Source: Flavobacterium sp. HSC-61S13 (GTDB lineage: Bacteria; Bacteroidota; Bacteroidia; Flavobacteriales; Flavobacteriaceae). From it: 64,000 bases of DNA. The notes under the pieces are model-generated. The model did no database searches. It was given only the letters and a program-made list of their open reading frames with translations, and was not told the DNA's origin. How positions within the stretch are numbered: the stretch's first letter is position 1; each line of letters opens with the position of its first letter. The translations under genes were made by a program, and so were the position numbers. Positions 16,459 through 26,338 of this stretch are shown piece after piece. Where the stretch lies: the NCBI RefSeq assembly GCF_024171535.1, contig NZ_JALJZV010000009.1, positions 62,001 through 126,000 of the forward strand, read 5' to 3'.

Positions 16459-18113
16459 CTTCTCTCAATTTTTCTAAGGTATTTTTCAACCCTTTCAACC
16501 TCAATTTGGGTTGTGATTTCTTTACTTTTCGCCTTTTCAAATTCGATTTCGGCACGCCTGAAGTATCCCTTTTTGTAATAATATTTTCCGGCCCAAAAAT
16601 ATACCGACCAAAGTTCGGGATTTAATTCCTGAAATTCGGTAAATTCTCGTTCAGAAATAAATTCATCAGCATCTATTCTTTGTTCAATCTCGCGCTCTAC
16701 TATTCTATATTTCTCGTAATTCGCATAGTCAATAGACTCCAAAAACGGGTCTTTTTGAATCGTCAAACTATCCACACCTAATGTACGTACGCCTATCGGT
16801 TGTGATTTAAAAATTTCCTTGAGATCATAGGCCACAAATTCCCCCAACTGATACGGATTTGACGACACCCAAACCAAGCGCTGTTCCGGTTTAAAAATCA
16901 CGGCATGGTGTGCCAACAGTTGATTTAAAGCTTTCTCATTGCCATATCCGATTTCCTTGGCAGCTAAACCATCCGTTTGTCTTAGTATATCAGCCATTTT
17001 TTCAGGGTTAAGCTGTTCACTTTGTTGAACAACTTGATTCATCTTATCCCAACGATAAGCAGAATGACTTTGTTCTATTTGAGCCAAATTGCGCGAATCC
17101 GACTGATAGGCCTCACTTTGAAAATGATTGGAACACAGGATGTAATTGTTGTTTTCAACGCGATAAACATCGAATTTTTTCGGAGAAATTTCCAGTAAAA
17201 CCACTTGCCTATCCTTAGCACTTCCTACCATAATCGATTCGGACACAAACACCTTGGTGTCTTTTGCCAAAGCAATGGCTTCATCAATAGTTGTAGCATA
17301 CTGCAAAATCTCTCGACCCAATATAGAAACCGGTGTTTTAGCCTTTAAAGGAATGGTTGACTTTGCCGCGTTGATCGTAACAGTCAACCCTTCTTCATTC
17401 ATACCCGAAACCACACCGATCATGCCTCCCCAAGTGACCGACATAAAAGCGTGCCCCTTATCCGGTTTCACAAAGGCTACGATCTTGTTTTTAGCAAAAT
17501 CATCGCCCATATAAAAATCAAAATTACGTCCGATCAACATCGATCCATCTTCCGATTTATCATCCCATACCGCCAAAGACGAACAGCCAACGAGCGCTAG
17601 ATCCTGAAAAGCATGTCCAATATCATGTGCCCCGTGTAGGTAAATATTGCGCTCAAATTTATTTCCCAAAAAATTATAATGATCCGTAGCATAATGGGAA
17701 ACCCCATAAATTTCCGTCTGGTATTCCAAAGGAATGAAATGCAGAATATCGCGGTTGTAGTATTTTAGTAATCGAACCAATAACCGCTGCTTCCACCCAG
17801 AGGGAATCATTTCTTCTACTTTTGAAAAGAAAACATTTTCTTGAAAACGATATAAATCTTGGGTTAATGCCCCAGTTTTATATCCGATTTGTAAGGGATC
17901 ACCCGAAACATATAACTCCCATAATTGTTGACGATTTTTAATCAGAAAGTTATCTCCCACCTGCGCGATCGTATCGTTAATCTGAGTGCGAACAGGAAAA
18001 TTTTGATCAAATTTCTCAAATTTACTCGTATCAGTCCAACTCTTTTTAACAGCACACGAGCTCAAGAATAGCACTATTATAAAAACACTGTAAAAGTTTT
18101 TAAAAATTCTCAT
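16449..18113 (-). CDS. C45-type acyltransferase/hydrolase lipoprotein
   Basis: The start has a lipoprotein signal (…VLFLSSCAVKK, Cys at about 20), so it is membrane-anchored outside the cytoplasm. The domain carries LVGCSSLAVWDD with the nucleophilic Cys expected after autocleavage, IGRNFDFYMGDD and GVVSGMNEEGLTVTINAA, as in the C45 peptidase / acyl-CoA:6-APA acyltransferase family. The last 100 residues look TPR-like (WSVYFWAGKYYYKKGYFRRA). It overlaps the neighbouring genes by 14 and 10 bp. A role in joining or trimming the acyl-aryl ester of flexirubin is inferred from position. Confidence 0.75.
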   Translation of the reverse strand: MRIFKNFYSVFIIVLFLSSCAVKKSWTDTSKFEKFDQNFPVRTQINDTIAQVGDNFLIKNRQQLWELYVSGDPLQIGYKTGALTQDLYRFQENVFFSKVEEMIPSGWKQRLLVRLLKYYNRDILHFIPLEYQTEIYGVSHYATDHYNFLGNKFERNIYLHGAHDIGHAFQDLALVGCSSLAVWDDKSEDGSMLIGRNFDFYMGDDFAKNKIVAFVKPDKGHAFMSVTWGGMIGVVSGMNEEGLTVTINAAKSTIPLKAKTPVSILGREILQYATTIDEAIALAKDTKVFVSESIMVGSAKDRQVVLLEISPKKFDVYRVENNNYILCSNHFQSEAYQSDSRNLAQIEQSHSAYRWDKMNQVVQQSEQLNPEKMADILRQTDGLAAKEIGYGNEKALNQLLAHHAVIFKPEQRLVWVSSNPYQLGEFVAYDLKEIFKSQPIGVRTLGVDSLTIQKDPFLESIDYANYEKYRIVEREIEQRIDADEFISEREFTEFQELNPELWSVYFWAGKYYYKKGYFRRAEIEFEKAKSKEITTQIEVERVEKYLRKIERRCR

Positions 18114-19641
18114 ATTCTTCTAATTCACGATGTATTCGATTTAACATATATTCTTTACCCAAAATCTCCGAACAGGTAACAAATGCGCCTACAGTAACCC
18201 CCAAAATACCGTGCATACCGACGTTTTGACCCGTAAAGAAAAAATTACTAACCTTGGATCTCACAGAAACAAAAGTCTTCATCGGCGCATTAGCATCTTT
18301 AATAAACCCATACATATTTCCATTTTCTGCACCTATAAAATCACGGTATGACAAAGGACTAGATGTGTATATTTCGGCTATAGACTCCCTAATTGTTGGG
18401 AATTTCTTTTCTAATTGGCTAATGATTAAATCGGCTTTTTCTTCTTTAAACCGCTCATACGACTCACTTCTGCTTTTTTTATTTTGTATGGTTGACGTAT
18501 TATAAGTCGCCTCCCACTGTTCAAATTCTTTGATATCCATATAACTCATAATCGTCATACTCTCTCCCCACTTTTGATCTTTCTCTGAACAGTTCATCGT
18601 TGACACAACCAATTGGGGCCATGTTCCTCTCGGTTTCTCATAAGTATTCCAAACGGAATCGATCGAATCAAAATGGTAGGTATTGTAATTTAAGTAGGGG
18701 AATGATTCTGGCTTTAACACCAAATAAACAGTAAAAACCGACGACACCACCTCCAATCCTTTGATGCGTTTGGTGAAAGGTTTGGAGAATCGATGCTCCC
18801 CAATCATTTTCAGAGAGGTTTTAAGATTGATGTTCGAAATAAACTGTTTTCCATAATAACGCCTACCATCACTCGTCACACAGGCTTTAAGTATTTCATC
18901 TTCAAAGATAAAATCAACCACCTCCGTATGTTTATAGGTTTCTCCACCGTATTTTTTAAGTTCTTTGATCAATAGTTTAGAGATCTGACTGCCTCCATTT
19001 AAACACTTCCACGCGCTATTAATATAAGAATTAACAGATAGTGCATGGACATACAACGGTGTCCGCTGCGCATCACCCACATATAAAAAATTGGTTCCCG
19101 CTAAAACGGCTTTCAATTTTTCATTTGTAGTGACACTGTCGATATATTCTTTAGCATTGATGGAGAGTATATCCTCATCATACCCCTTGCCCGACTGTAA
19201 CGTATACATTGGAAAGGCATGACATACTTCTTCAACTTTATCTAAATAAGCTTTAATATTTTTTTCTTCGTCGGGAAAGTAAGTCAATAATTGGTCCACA
19301 AAATTATCATTACCCTGGGCATGGGGATACCAGTTATCATCACCGTCAAAAGTAACGACATCGAAGTGATTCTGATCCATGCGCTCGAGCTTTAAATCTT
19401 TCATGATACCCAAATAGGAAAAGTACTGATAGAGATTTTGCCCTTTGTCCAAACCACCGATATAGTGAACTCCAGTATCAAAAATGGTTTTATTACGAAC
19501 AAAGGTCTGTAAATTACCTCCATACTGGTTGTTTTTCTCCAACACACAAACCTTTTTGCCTTCTTTGGCTAAGATAACGGCTGAAACCAAACCCCCTAAA
19601 CCACTTCCAACCACCACAACATCATATTGTTTATGCTCCAT
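18100..19641 (-). CDS. FAD-dependent oxidoreductase, CrtI/phytoene-desaturase-like
   Basis: The N-terminus has the FAD dinucleotide motif DVVVVGSGLGGLVSAVILAK with EKN at the end of strand two, then YGGNLQTF and FDTGVHYIGG. The C-terminus has NFFFTGQNVGMHGILGVTVGA, the second FAD contact of the CrtI family. I use the ATG at 19639-19641 (MEHKQYDVVV), which overlaps the stop of the MMPL gene. An upstream extension of 17 codons is unlike a leader. Its position suggests it oxidises or isomerises the polyene chain. The substrate is inferred. Confidence 0.8.
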   Translation of the reverse strand: MEHKQYDVVVVGSGLGGLVSAVILAKEGKKVCVLEKNNQYGGNLQTFVRNKTIFDTGVHYIGGLDKGQNLYQYFSYLGIMKDLKLERMDQNHFDVVTFDGDDNWYPHAQGNDNFVDQLLTYFPDEEKNIKAYLDKVEEVCHAFPMYTLQSGKGYDEDILSINAKEYIDSVTTNEKLKAVLAGTNFLYVGDAQRTPLYVHALSVNSYINSAWKCLNGGSQISKLLIKELKKYGGETYKHTEVVDFIFEDEILKACVTSDGRRYYGKQFISNINLKTSLKMIGEHRFSKPFTKRIKGLEVVSSVFTVYLVLKPESFPYLNYNTYHFDSIDSVWNTYEKPRGTWPQLVVSTMNCSEKDQKWGESMTIMSYMDIKEFEQWEATYNTSTIQNKKSRSESYERFKEEKADLIISQLEKKFPTIRESIAEIYTSSPLSYRDFIGAENGNMYGFIKDANAPMKTFVSVRSKVSNFFFTGQNVGMHGILGVTVGAFVTCSEILGKEYMLNRIHRELEEYENF

Positions 19642-22600
19642 TATTTCGGCGTTTATATATACGAAGATAATCATCTTGATATTCTTGTTCAAAACATTCG
19701 CAGCCGATTTGCAAATTCAAGTCGGCTAAAACTATAATTGTACGAATAGATTCCGGAACCTCCGCAAGTTCATACTCCGTTGTAATCAACAACACTTCAC
19801 AAGCCGCTGTCGCTTCGTCTAACTGATTTAGATAGACGATGTCGCGAATCTTAGACAAATAGTTCGTCTGCGCCACAGCTCTATGTTCAGCATTGATGAT
19901 CCAAGTTTGTACTTTTCGCCTGGCTTGCTGTAAGCTTAGCATAAAGTCTTTTTGCCCGTAGTCGTTAGAAATATGTAAAACAGTTGCCTGCGGATCTATA
20001 AAAGTATTCCACCGATGTATCGCTGTTTTATATTTTTCAAAATCGCTTTTAACCGCTGTTTCTATCTCATATTCTTTGTAGCGATAACTCAACAATAATT
20101 TCTTTTTAAAATAATCCTCCCCCTCGAGCTCCTTGCGAATTTCAGCAAACTCATTTCTAAAGTGTCGGCTGATTTTTTTGGTGCGTTCAGCATAGCCCTG
20201 ACCAAAAGCGGGGTCATCATACTGGATCCTACCACCTATAAAATCGATGATATGCCCATCATAAATGATGTGATCTCCTTTGGGAATCACTTCAGAGTTC
20301 CCGTGAATATAAATCGGTAACACATCTATTTTTAAAGCCTCCGCCAAATAGAATGCCCCTTTGTGAAAGCGTTTTACATCATTGTCTATGGAACGGGTTC
20401 CCTCAGGAAAAATCATCAGGGAAAAACCTTGATCTATGCGTTCTTGTAATTTATCTAAGCTGTTTTCAATACCTTGAGATACGGGATAAAAACCCGCCAT
20501 ACGCACCACTTTTCCAAAAATAGGAGAATTATAAACCCAATCATTAATCAGAAAAACAATATTGGGATTAATCATTCCAATCGCCAAAGTATCCAAAAAG
20601 GAAGTATGATTGGATATGATAATTGCAGGTTTACTAAAGTCTTCCCCTGTTCGATTGATCAGCCCTTTTTTCACAAAGGGATTCAGATATAAAACCGAGG
20701 TCATAAACCACGACATGCCCTTACTGAACACCTTGTACTTCTTGAGCTTACTAACCGGCGCTATGATCATAAACAATCGAATGATCAATGAAAATAACAC
20801 TCCAACTAAACCGTAGTACAAAAAGGATAAACACGAATGAAAAAACAGTCGTAACGTCAACGGCGACTTTCCTTTTTTCGGTCGATTGGTAATAAAGGTT
20901 CTAAATAAAATAGGATACAGTACAAAAGTGATGATTACAGCAGAAAACACCCCTATTAACGATACCAAAGAAATTGATTTTAACGCAGGATGTTTGGCAA
21001 AAACCAATGCTCCAATCGCCAATATGGTGGTCAACACCGCCAATAAAATAGAGGTTCGATAAGCCGGCATTTCATCTTTACCCGTAGAGTATTCCTTCTG
21101 CAATGCCGCTGTCATAAAAATACTAAAATCCACACCATGTCCAAAAACCAAGGTACAGACAATCGTACTAAAAATATTAAATTCAATATGAAACAAGCCC
21201 ATCAAGCCCATGGTAACCAAACCCGTCAAAACAATCGGTATCATACTGATAATCACCAATTCCAAACGTCTAAAGAAAACCCATAGAATCAGCACAATCG
21301 CGACAAAAGAATAGTTGATAAGATTATTAAAATCCGTAACGAGTTCGCCCAAAAAGGTCTCATTCATCTTTTTACGGTCAATGACTAGCATATCTGTCTC
21401 CTTACTGATTTTGTCGACAAAAGAAGCTCTTTTAGCATCTTCGAGTTTGACCAAGGTTGAAACGGTATAAAACCCCTGATCTTCGGTGATAAACTCTTCA
21501 AGAATCTGCGGGTTTAATCCCTTGTAATCGGTTAGAGTAATCGGTTCAAATCGAGTTTGCAATAATTCGTAAAAAGCTTGATAAGTATTGGCTTTAAAAC
21601 CATATACTTCCCCTTCTTTAATCAGCTGTTGTTTAAACTGTAAAGTATCGACTGTAGTACTCCAAAACGCATTCCACTTGGCAATTCTCACCTCCTGGTC
21701 CTTTTTTGAGAGTACTAGTCCACCTAGGGAGCTGAAATTAAGTATTTCACCGCGTTGAACACCTTGGTTTAATTCGTTAAACAAAGCCGTATTCTCATTG
21801 ATTAACTCATCAATGTTAGAACCATATTTGGCGAGATAAATCGATTTCGTTTCCTTATCGGTACTATTTTCCAACTTAGCCTCCGCTGCTTGTAGTTCTT
21901 CTGGAAAAAAGTTCAGTTTCGACAGATCGTCATCAAACCCGACTTTATTAAAAGTGAAAAGACTTATTCCTATTAAAAGTACACAACTGATCATTAAGGT
22001 TTTGCTGCGATCAAACTTAAAATGAGCGACCTTATCTACTATGGTCTTATTTTCTTCAAGCCCTCTTTTGGGATAATACAAATGCGGTATCATCAGCAAG
22101 GAAATGATACCCGATGCCATTACCGTAATCGACGCAAATATCCCTAAGTCCTTTAAGGATTCGGAATTGACAAACAACAAACACAGAAAGGCGATTGCCG
22201 TTGTCCCACTACTCATCAATATGGGTTTAGTAATCTCTTTATACAGACTTTTGGTATCACTACAATGCTTGTAATGCGTCATGATATGCAAGGCATAGTC
22301 AATGGTTATACCCAGCAACACAGCCCCAATACTCAACGAAATCGCCGATATCGAATCTTTTAAAAAGTATAAGATCATCAATGCAAAAAGACCGCTAAAA
22401 AGCGATGGAATAAATATGATGATCGGGATATAAACCTTTTTGTAAAACAAGATCAAAATCAGCATTAAGGCGCACATCGAAATCATCACGGTATTTTGTA
22501 TGTCGTGCTTGATTTGTTTAGCATTCGCAACTGCAACAAAGGAGGGTCCGAAATAATCAATTGATGATTTGTGGCTAAAAGCTTGATTCAAATTATCTTT

Positions 22601-23302
22601 AATCTCGTTCAGTGCCCCTATAAATAAAGTGTTTTGCTCGGTTTCTGTTCCAGCTAATTTTGGGTTAATAAACAACAACAACTTGGTTTCATCCTGAGAT
22701 ACGATAAATCCGTTATAAAGTTTATAATCGTCGCTGAGATTGAGTTTTTGTAGTTTTTGTAATGCCAGAAAGCCAATTCCCGCGGGGTCCTTTAAAATAA
22801 ATTCTTTGGCAATCATGCCCGTAGGAGACACTAGTGTGCGATAATTATCAGCGACTAAATTAGAAAGACTGTCACGATTGACCTTAGCTTCTATAATCTG
22901 ATAATCCTGAGGTTCCAGAAAAAGCGGCAGGTGAGCATAAATAAAATCAAAGGTTTGATTGATATTATCCTCATCTATTTGCCCCTGTACTGAACCGATA
23001 TACGAATCTAAAGGTGCTAAACTATCTAAAAAAACCTGAGCCATCTCTGTCATACTATCCAAATCACCAAGAGAATCCCGCTCGATAATCACAGAAATTT
23101 TATCGGCAAATTTGAGTTGTTTGAGAACTTTTGAACTGACGTTGGTCTTTTCGTTTTTAGGTATGATCCGCGTAATATCCTCCTCAAATTTTATTTGATA
23201 CGCAAAATAGGCCATAATCACTAAAGCGACCAAGGAGAGTATTATAGCAATACCTTTGTTGCGCTTTACACTTAAAAATACCTGATAAAAAAACTGATGC
23301 AT
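19631..23302 (-). CDS. MMPL-family exporter fused to a PlsC-type acyltransferase
   Basis: The protein has 1223 residues. The first 800 form an RND/MMPL transporter with two sets of membrane segments and two large periplasmic loops. Conserved runs are GAVLLGITIDYALHIMTHYK (about 335) and VCTLVFGHGVDFSIFM (about 700), the acidic residues being the proton relay. From about 870 follows an acyltransferase domain with ISNHTSFLDTLA (H-x4-D) and MIFPEGTRS. A short unknown domain of about 130 residues ends it. The fusion suggests acylation coupled to export of the pigment or its lipid. Confidence 0.85.
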   Translation of the reverse strand: MHQFFYQVFLSVKRNKGIAIILSLVALVIMAYFAYQIKFEEDITRIIPKNEKTNVSSKVLKQLKFADKISVIIERDSLGDLDSMTEMAQVFLDSLAPLDSYIGSVQGQIDEDNINQTFDFIYAHLPLFLEPQDYQIIEAKVNRDSLSNLVADNYRTLVSPTGMIAKEFILKDPAGIGFLALQKLQKLNLSDDYKLYNGFIVSQDETKLLLFINPKLAGTETEQNTLFIGALNEIKDNLNQAFSHKSSIDYFGPSFVAVANAKQIKHDIQNTVMISMCALMLILILFYKKVYIPIIIFIPSLFSGLFALMILYFLKDSISAISLSIGAVLLGITIDYALHIMTHYKHCSDTKSLYKEITKPILMSSGTTAIAFLCLLFVNSESLKDLGIFASITVMASGIISLLMIPHLYYPKRGLEENKTIVDKVAHFKFDRSKTLMISCVLLIGISLFTFNKVGFDDDLSKLNFFPEELQAAEAKLENSTDKETKSIYLAKYGSNIDELINENTALFNELNQGVQRGEILNFSSLGGLVLSKKDQEVRIAKWNAFWSTTVDTLQFKQQLIKEGEVYGFKANTYQAFYELLQTRFEPITLTDYKGLNPQILEEFITEDQGFYTVSTLVKLEDAKRASFVDKISKETDMLVIDRKKMNETFLGELVTDFNNLINYSFVAIVLILWVFFRRLELVIISMIPIVLTGLVTMGLMGLFHIEFNIFSTIVCTLVFGHGVDFSIFMTAALQKEYSTGKDEMPAYRTSILLAVLTTILAIGALVFAKHPALKSISLVSLIGVFSAVIITFVLYPILFRTFITNRPKKGKSPLTLRLFFHSCLSFLYYGLVGVLFSLIIRLFMIIAPVSKLKKYKVFSKGMSWFMTSVLYLNPFVKKGLINRTGEDFSKPAIIISNHTSFLDTLAIGMINPNIVFLINDWVYNSPIFGKVVRMAGFYPVSQGIENSLDKLQERIDQGFSLMIFPEGTRSIDNDVKRFHKGAFYLAEALKIDVLPIYIHGNSEVIPKGDHIIYDGHIIDFIGGRIQYDDPAFGQGYAERTKKISRHFRNEFAEIRKELEGEDYFKKKLLLSYRYKEYEIETAVKSDFEKYKTAIHRWNTFIDPQATVLHISNDYGQKDFMLSLQQARRKVQTWIINAEHRAVAQTNYLSKIRDIVYLNQLDEATAACEVLLITTEYELAEVPESIRTIIVLADLNLQIGCECFEQEYQDDYLRIYKRRNNGA

Positions 23303-23304
23303 AA

Positions 23305-24477
23305 CTATTTATTTTTAAAAAACCGCAACAATACGTAAGAGCCAAATCCAAAGCTAGTCGCGACTACAGTTGCTAAGATCACACTGCCTATCAAATATTG
23401 AAACAGGTGATTCGAAATCATATCGACCGAAATCTGATCAAAATTAAAGGGAACTTGAGTACTGTAAAAGAAAAGTCCGCCTACTTGCAGCGAGCCATAA
23501 ATGATTAGGGGAATCATCGGTGGAATGCTGACATTAGAAAAAGCAAATGACAAAGCTTTATTTAAGCGAAGTACCGCCGCTAAAAAAATCGACAGAAAGG
23601 ATTGCAATCCCCATAAAGGAGCTATACCAATAAAAGTACCTAACGCTATCGACAGTGCTTTTTTTTCATTGGAATCATCACTGCCTAGAATGTCTTCTCG
23701 GAGAAACTTTTTAAAGCTTTTTTTTTTAAATCGCAGTACTAAATTTCTAGGAAAAATATACAATAAAGCGATGACTACCAATACGGTATTTAAAACACTT
23801 ATTCGTGCAAAATCCTTAAACGGTCGAAAATGCGATACCCTTTCGTTGGGGTCGTATAATATATTAATCGGTACGTTTTGTACGGGAACATGTCGCCAAG
23901 CCGTACGTACGATAACTTCTATTTCAAATTCAAATTTCCTTGTAACATACTTCTTGGGAATGGATTTTAACGGATACATGCGATAGCCCGATTGTGTATC
24001 GTTTAATTGAATTCCCGTTTCAAACCAAAACCAAAAATTCGAAAACTTATTGCCAAAACTGCTTTTTTTGGGTACATTTTCTTGGTTCATGTTACGGCTA
24101 CCGATCCACAATATATCTTGTTCAGCTGCTATATGTTTGTCTACGAAAATTGGAATGTCCTCTGGAAAATGTTGCCCATCAGAATCGATAGTAATCGCGT
24201 AGTTATACCCTAAATCCAATGCTCTTTTAAAACCCTGTCTCAAGGCATATCCCTTTCCGCAATTGGTTGAAAAATGAATTTGATGCAGGTCACTATATCC
24301 CTCTAAGATACTTGCCGTTTGATCTGTAGACCCATCATTAATGATGATGATATCGTCAGTAAAACACAAAACACCTTCAATGACGCGAGAAAGTGTTTTG
24401 GGATTGTTATAAGTGGGAATAATAACACAGATAGCATGCTGTTGCATTTTGTCTGTTGTGTTTAATAAGACATTCAT
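23305..24477 (-). CDS. Glycosyltransferase family 2 with DUF2062 C-terminus
   Basis: Residues 15-240 are a GT-A fold: CVIIPTYNNPKTLSRVIEG, IIIINDGSTDQT, TIDSDGQH (D-x-D type metal site) and LNDTQSGYRMYP. The last 130 residues are hydrophobic and match the DUF2062 type (ALGTFIGIAPLWGLQSFLSI). The arrangement resembles dolichol-phosphate-mannose-synthase-like enzymes. The start at residue 11 (MQQHAICVIIP) is equally possible. It lies 2 bp before the MMPL gene and is a standard member of flavobacterial pigment clusters. Confidence 0.85.
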   Translation of the reverse strand: MNVLLNTTDKMQQHAICVIIPTYNNPKTLSRVIEGVLCFTDDIIIINDGSTDQTASILEGYSDLHQIHFSTNCGKGYALRQGFKRALDLGYNYAITIDSDGQHFPEDIPIFVDKHIAAEQDILWIGSRNMNQENVPKKSSFGNKFSNFWFWFETGIQLNDTQSGYRMYPLKSIPKKYVTRKFEFEIEVIVRTAWRHVPVQNVPINILYDPNERVSHFRPFKDFARISVLNTVLVVIALLYIFPRNLVLRFKKKSFKKFLREDILGSDDSNEKKALSIALGTFIGIAPLWGLQSFLSIFLAAVLRLNKALSFAFSNVSIPPMIPLIIYGSLQVGGLFFYSTQVPFNFDQISVDMISNHLFQYLIGSVILATVVATSFGFGSYVLLRFFKNK

Positions 24478-24488
24478 TGCAAGGGCAT

Positions 24489-24968
24489 TTAAAAATTTTG
24501 CTTTTCCGTATCGCTAAAAACTTTTGATTGCAAGCTGTAGTCCTTTATTAGATCTTTAACTGCCTTGGATTCTTTTTTATAACCCTCGACAATCATTTTT
24601 CTATCTTCTTGTATGTTGCTGTTGTATTTGAGTATTTTCGGTGCGTGTTCTTGAATGGATAAACGGATTAATCTCATTTCCACATTCTTTGGTTCCTTAG
24701 CAATACTCTTCTCTAAAATAGTCAGACCCTCTGTTGCATATTTCTTTTTATGCAACAAATCGCTGCTGTTTTTAGCTTTTAAAGTAATGGCTGCTCCTCT
24801 ATAAGCTTCGACTAATGCCGATGCCGCAGGTTCCTCTGAAAATAATTCATAAAAAGCATTGGCCTTTTCTTTAGAGTTATTAGCTACTTTAAAATGAGCA
24901 CGAATCGTCCCCAAGTCTGGGTTTGTACTACCCAAAAAAACCGCAATCAATATAAAAAAAAACTTCAT
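24489..24968 (-). CDS. Exported helical protein of the pigment cluster
   Basis: The protein of 159 residues has a short signal-like leader (MKFFFILIAVFLGSTNPDLG) and a helical body with TPR-like spacing (AYRGAAITLKAKNSSDLLHK, LTILEKSIAKEPKNVEMRLI). No enzyme motif is visible. It is 1 bp from the dehydratase gene and 11 bp from the glycosyltransferase gene, so clearly in the operon. It may be a periplasmic adaptor. Confidence 0.7.
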   Translation of the reverse strand: MKFFFILIAVFLGSTNPDLGTIRAHFKVANNSKEKANAFYELFSEEPAASALVEAYRGAAITLKAKNSSDLLHKKKYATEGLTILEKSIAKEPKNVEMRLIRLSIQEHAPKILKYNSNIQEDRKMIVEGYKKESKAVKDLIKDYSLQSKVFSDTEKQNF

Positions 24969-24969
24969 C

Positions 24970-25344
24970 TTATACTATTTTAAAGGTTGTACCCATTTTT
25001 AAAGCGACCGTATCTTCATAAACAGCCGTCGTTTTCACCTTGGACTGTGCTAATTCTAAATCGGTGTCCACGCTCATTTCCAATTTCAACTCCGGATGTA
25101 ATTCCGGATTGATCAGTGCCATAAATTTCACGTTACTGACCTGACTCATAAACAATTTTTTACCTGTAAAACGCTCCGTCAACTCTTTTACAATTTGCAT
25201 CATGCAAACTCCTGGTGTAACTGGATTATCTGGAAAATGCCCTTTAAAGATCTCATGGTCTTTATTCAATCTGATCCAGACTATATAATTTTTTTCGTCC
25301 GCCTTATCAAGACTCACTACGGAATAAAAATCTTTTAACAACAT
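24970..25344 (-). CDS. 3-hydroxyacyl-ACP dehydratase, FabZ-like hotdog
   Basis: This is a single hotdog domain of 124 residues. GHFPDNPVTPGVCMMQIV (about 36-53) contains the catalytic histidine region and the central helix of FabA/FabZ dehydratases. It would make the double bonds of the polyene by removing water from 3-hydroxyacyl-ACP. It is the first gene of the second operon, behind a good promoter at 25381-25412. Confidence 0.85.
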   Translation of the reverse strand: MLLKDFYSVVSLDKADEKNYIVWIRLNKDHEIFKGHFPDNPVTPGVCMMQIVKELTERFTGKKLFMSQVSNVKFMALINPELHPELKLEMSVDTDLELAQSKVKTTAVYEDTVALKMGTTFKIV

Positions 25345-25380
25345 CGTAAATTAAACTGTATTATAAATTCTTAGTTTTTA

Positions 25381-25412
25381 CAAATATACATTCTTTATTG
25401 GCTTTTATACAA
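25381..25412 (-). promoter_or_regulatory. Flavobacterial sigma-A-type promoter
   Basis: The minus strand reads TTG, 21 nt, TATATTTG, matching the Bacteroidota consensus TTG-N17-23-TAnnTTTG exactly. Transcription would start near 25375, about 30 nt before the dehydratase ATG. Confidence 0.7.
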
Positions 25413-25685
25413 GTGGTTTTTAAATAAATGAAACCCTAACTGTCAATTAAAAATTGGTCCGAAAACGCCCCATAACGCAGTCACTACCGTTTTACATGAA
25501 GCACCAATTGAAAAACATGAATTATAAAATCACTACAGTCATTTATAGTGCTGCAACAAACAGCATTAATAAAGCATCATTTTTTTTACTTTCATCTTTT
25601 CCCCTCACTCATTAATCGGAATCCCTTCTTCAAAAACAGTTTTTATTAAAATGTTTATATCGCGGTATTACCGCTGAAACTACTA

Positions 25686-25724
25686 AAAAAAGGATGTGTT
25701 TTGTTCTAAAACACATCCTTTTTA
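25686..25724 (-). terminator. Terminator of the OMP gene 25727-26338
   Basis: AAAAGGATGTGTTTT and AAAACACATCCTTTT form a long stem with a five-base loop (GTTCT), directly after the stop codon, with T-runs on both strands. Confidence 0.85.
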
Positions 25725-25726
25725 AT

Positions 25727-26338
25727 TTACTTAATCTTGTAATACAGTCCGATTTGAAAGGTAGTATTCGTTATAGGATTATCGCTGAAGAAGAAGTAAT
25801 CTGAATAATCTGAATAAGGCTCTGCAAATCCCTTTTTAAAACGGGCTTCGATACCTAATGATTCTGTAAAATCATAACCAATTCCAAGATTAATGGTCAC
25901 ATCTACATCTGAATTGGTATTCGAGGGGGCATTAACCAAAAACTCTAAGCCCGGTCCCGCGTGAAAGTTAAACTTTTTAAATTCAAATTTATTAATCACA
26001 TTCACTCCCAAATATTGAAGCGGTAGATCTTTTCTCACTTCAGATTGACCTTGTTGTCCACTCCAATCTCCACCAACTGGAGGTAAATAAGCCGTTTCGT
26101 ATTGATGAATTGCATCTTTGGCCCCTTGTCTCGAATAGTTTAATTCTGGTTGCAAGGTATAGAATGGAGTGAATTTAATAGCACCAAGTACACCTACATA
26201 AAAATCGGTTTTTGTTGTACCATCTACATGAGACAAGGTACTAAAATTAACTCCCGCACGCACACCTGGGTTAAAGGTAACTTGCGAATAAGCTTGATAA
26301 GCACCGAAAAGGCAAAATAATAGTAGTGTTTTCTTCAT
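25727..26338 (-). CDS. Outer-membrane beta-barrel protein
   Basis: The 203 residues include a signal peptide (MKKTLLLFCLFGAYQAYSQ) and alternating strands starting FNPGVRAGVNFSTL and ending TTFQIGLYYKIK with an aromatic-rich C-terminus, as in the PF13568-type porins of Bacteroidota. It is a paralogue of the protein at 26638-27240 (about half the positions look alike). Separate terminators suggest independent regulation after duplication. The function is not known. Confidence 0.85.
   Translation of the reverse strand: MKKTLLLFCLFGAYQAYSQVTFNPGVRAGVNFSTLSHVDGTTKTDFYVGVLGAIKFTPFYTLQPELNYSRQGAKDAIHQYETAYLPPVGGDWSGQQGQSEVRKDLPLQYLGVNVINKFEFKKFNFHAGPGLEFLVNAPSNTNSDVDVTINLGIGYDFTESLGIEARFKKGFAEPYSDYSDYFFFSDNPITNTTFQIGLYYKIK

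Larger units (their letters stand above)
25345..25726. other. Intergenic stretch with promoter and terminator
   Basis: It separates two transcription units on the same strand: promoter at 25381-25412 for the downstream operon and terminator at 25686-25724 for the OMP gene. Nothing coding is seen. Confidence 0.7.

Noticed and set aside
16334..16555. Alternative minus-strand frame across the ligase/acyltransferase junction
   Set aside because: It is a shadow frame of the two overlapping genes.
23501..23986. A 161-codon plus-strand frame
   Set aside because: It is the antisense of the glycosyltransferase gene, which has well-kept family motifs.
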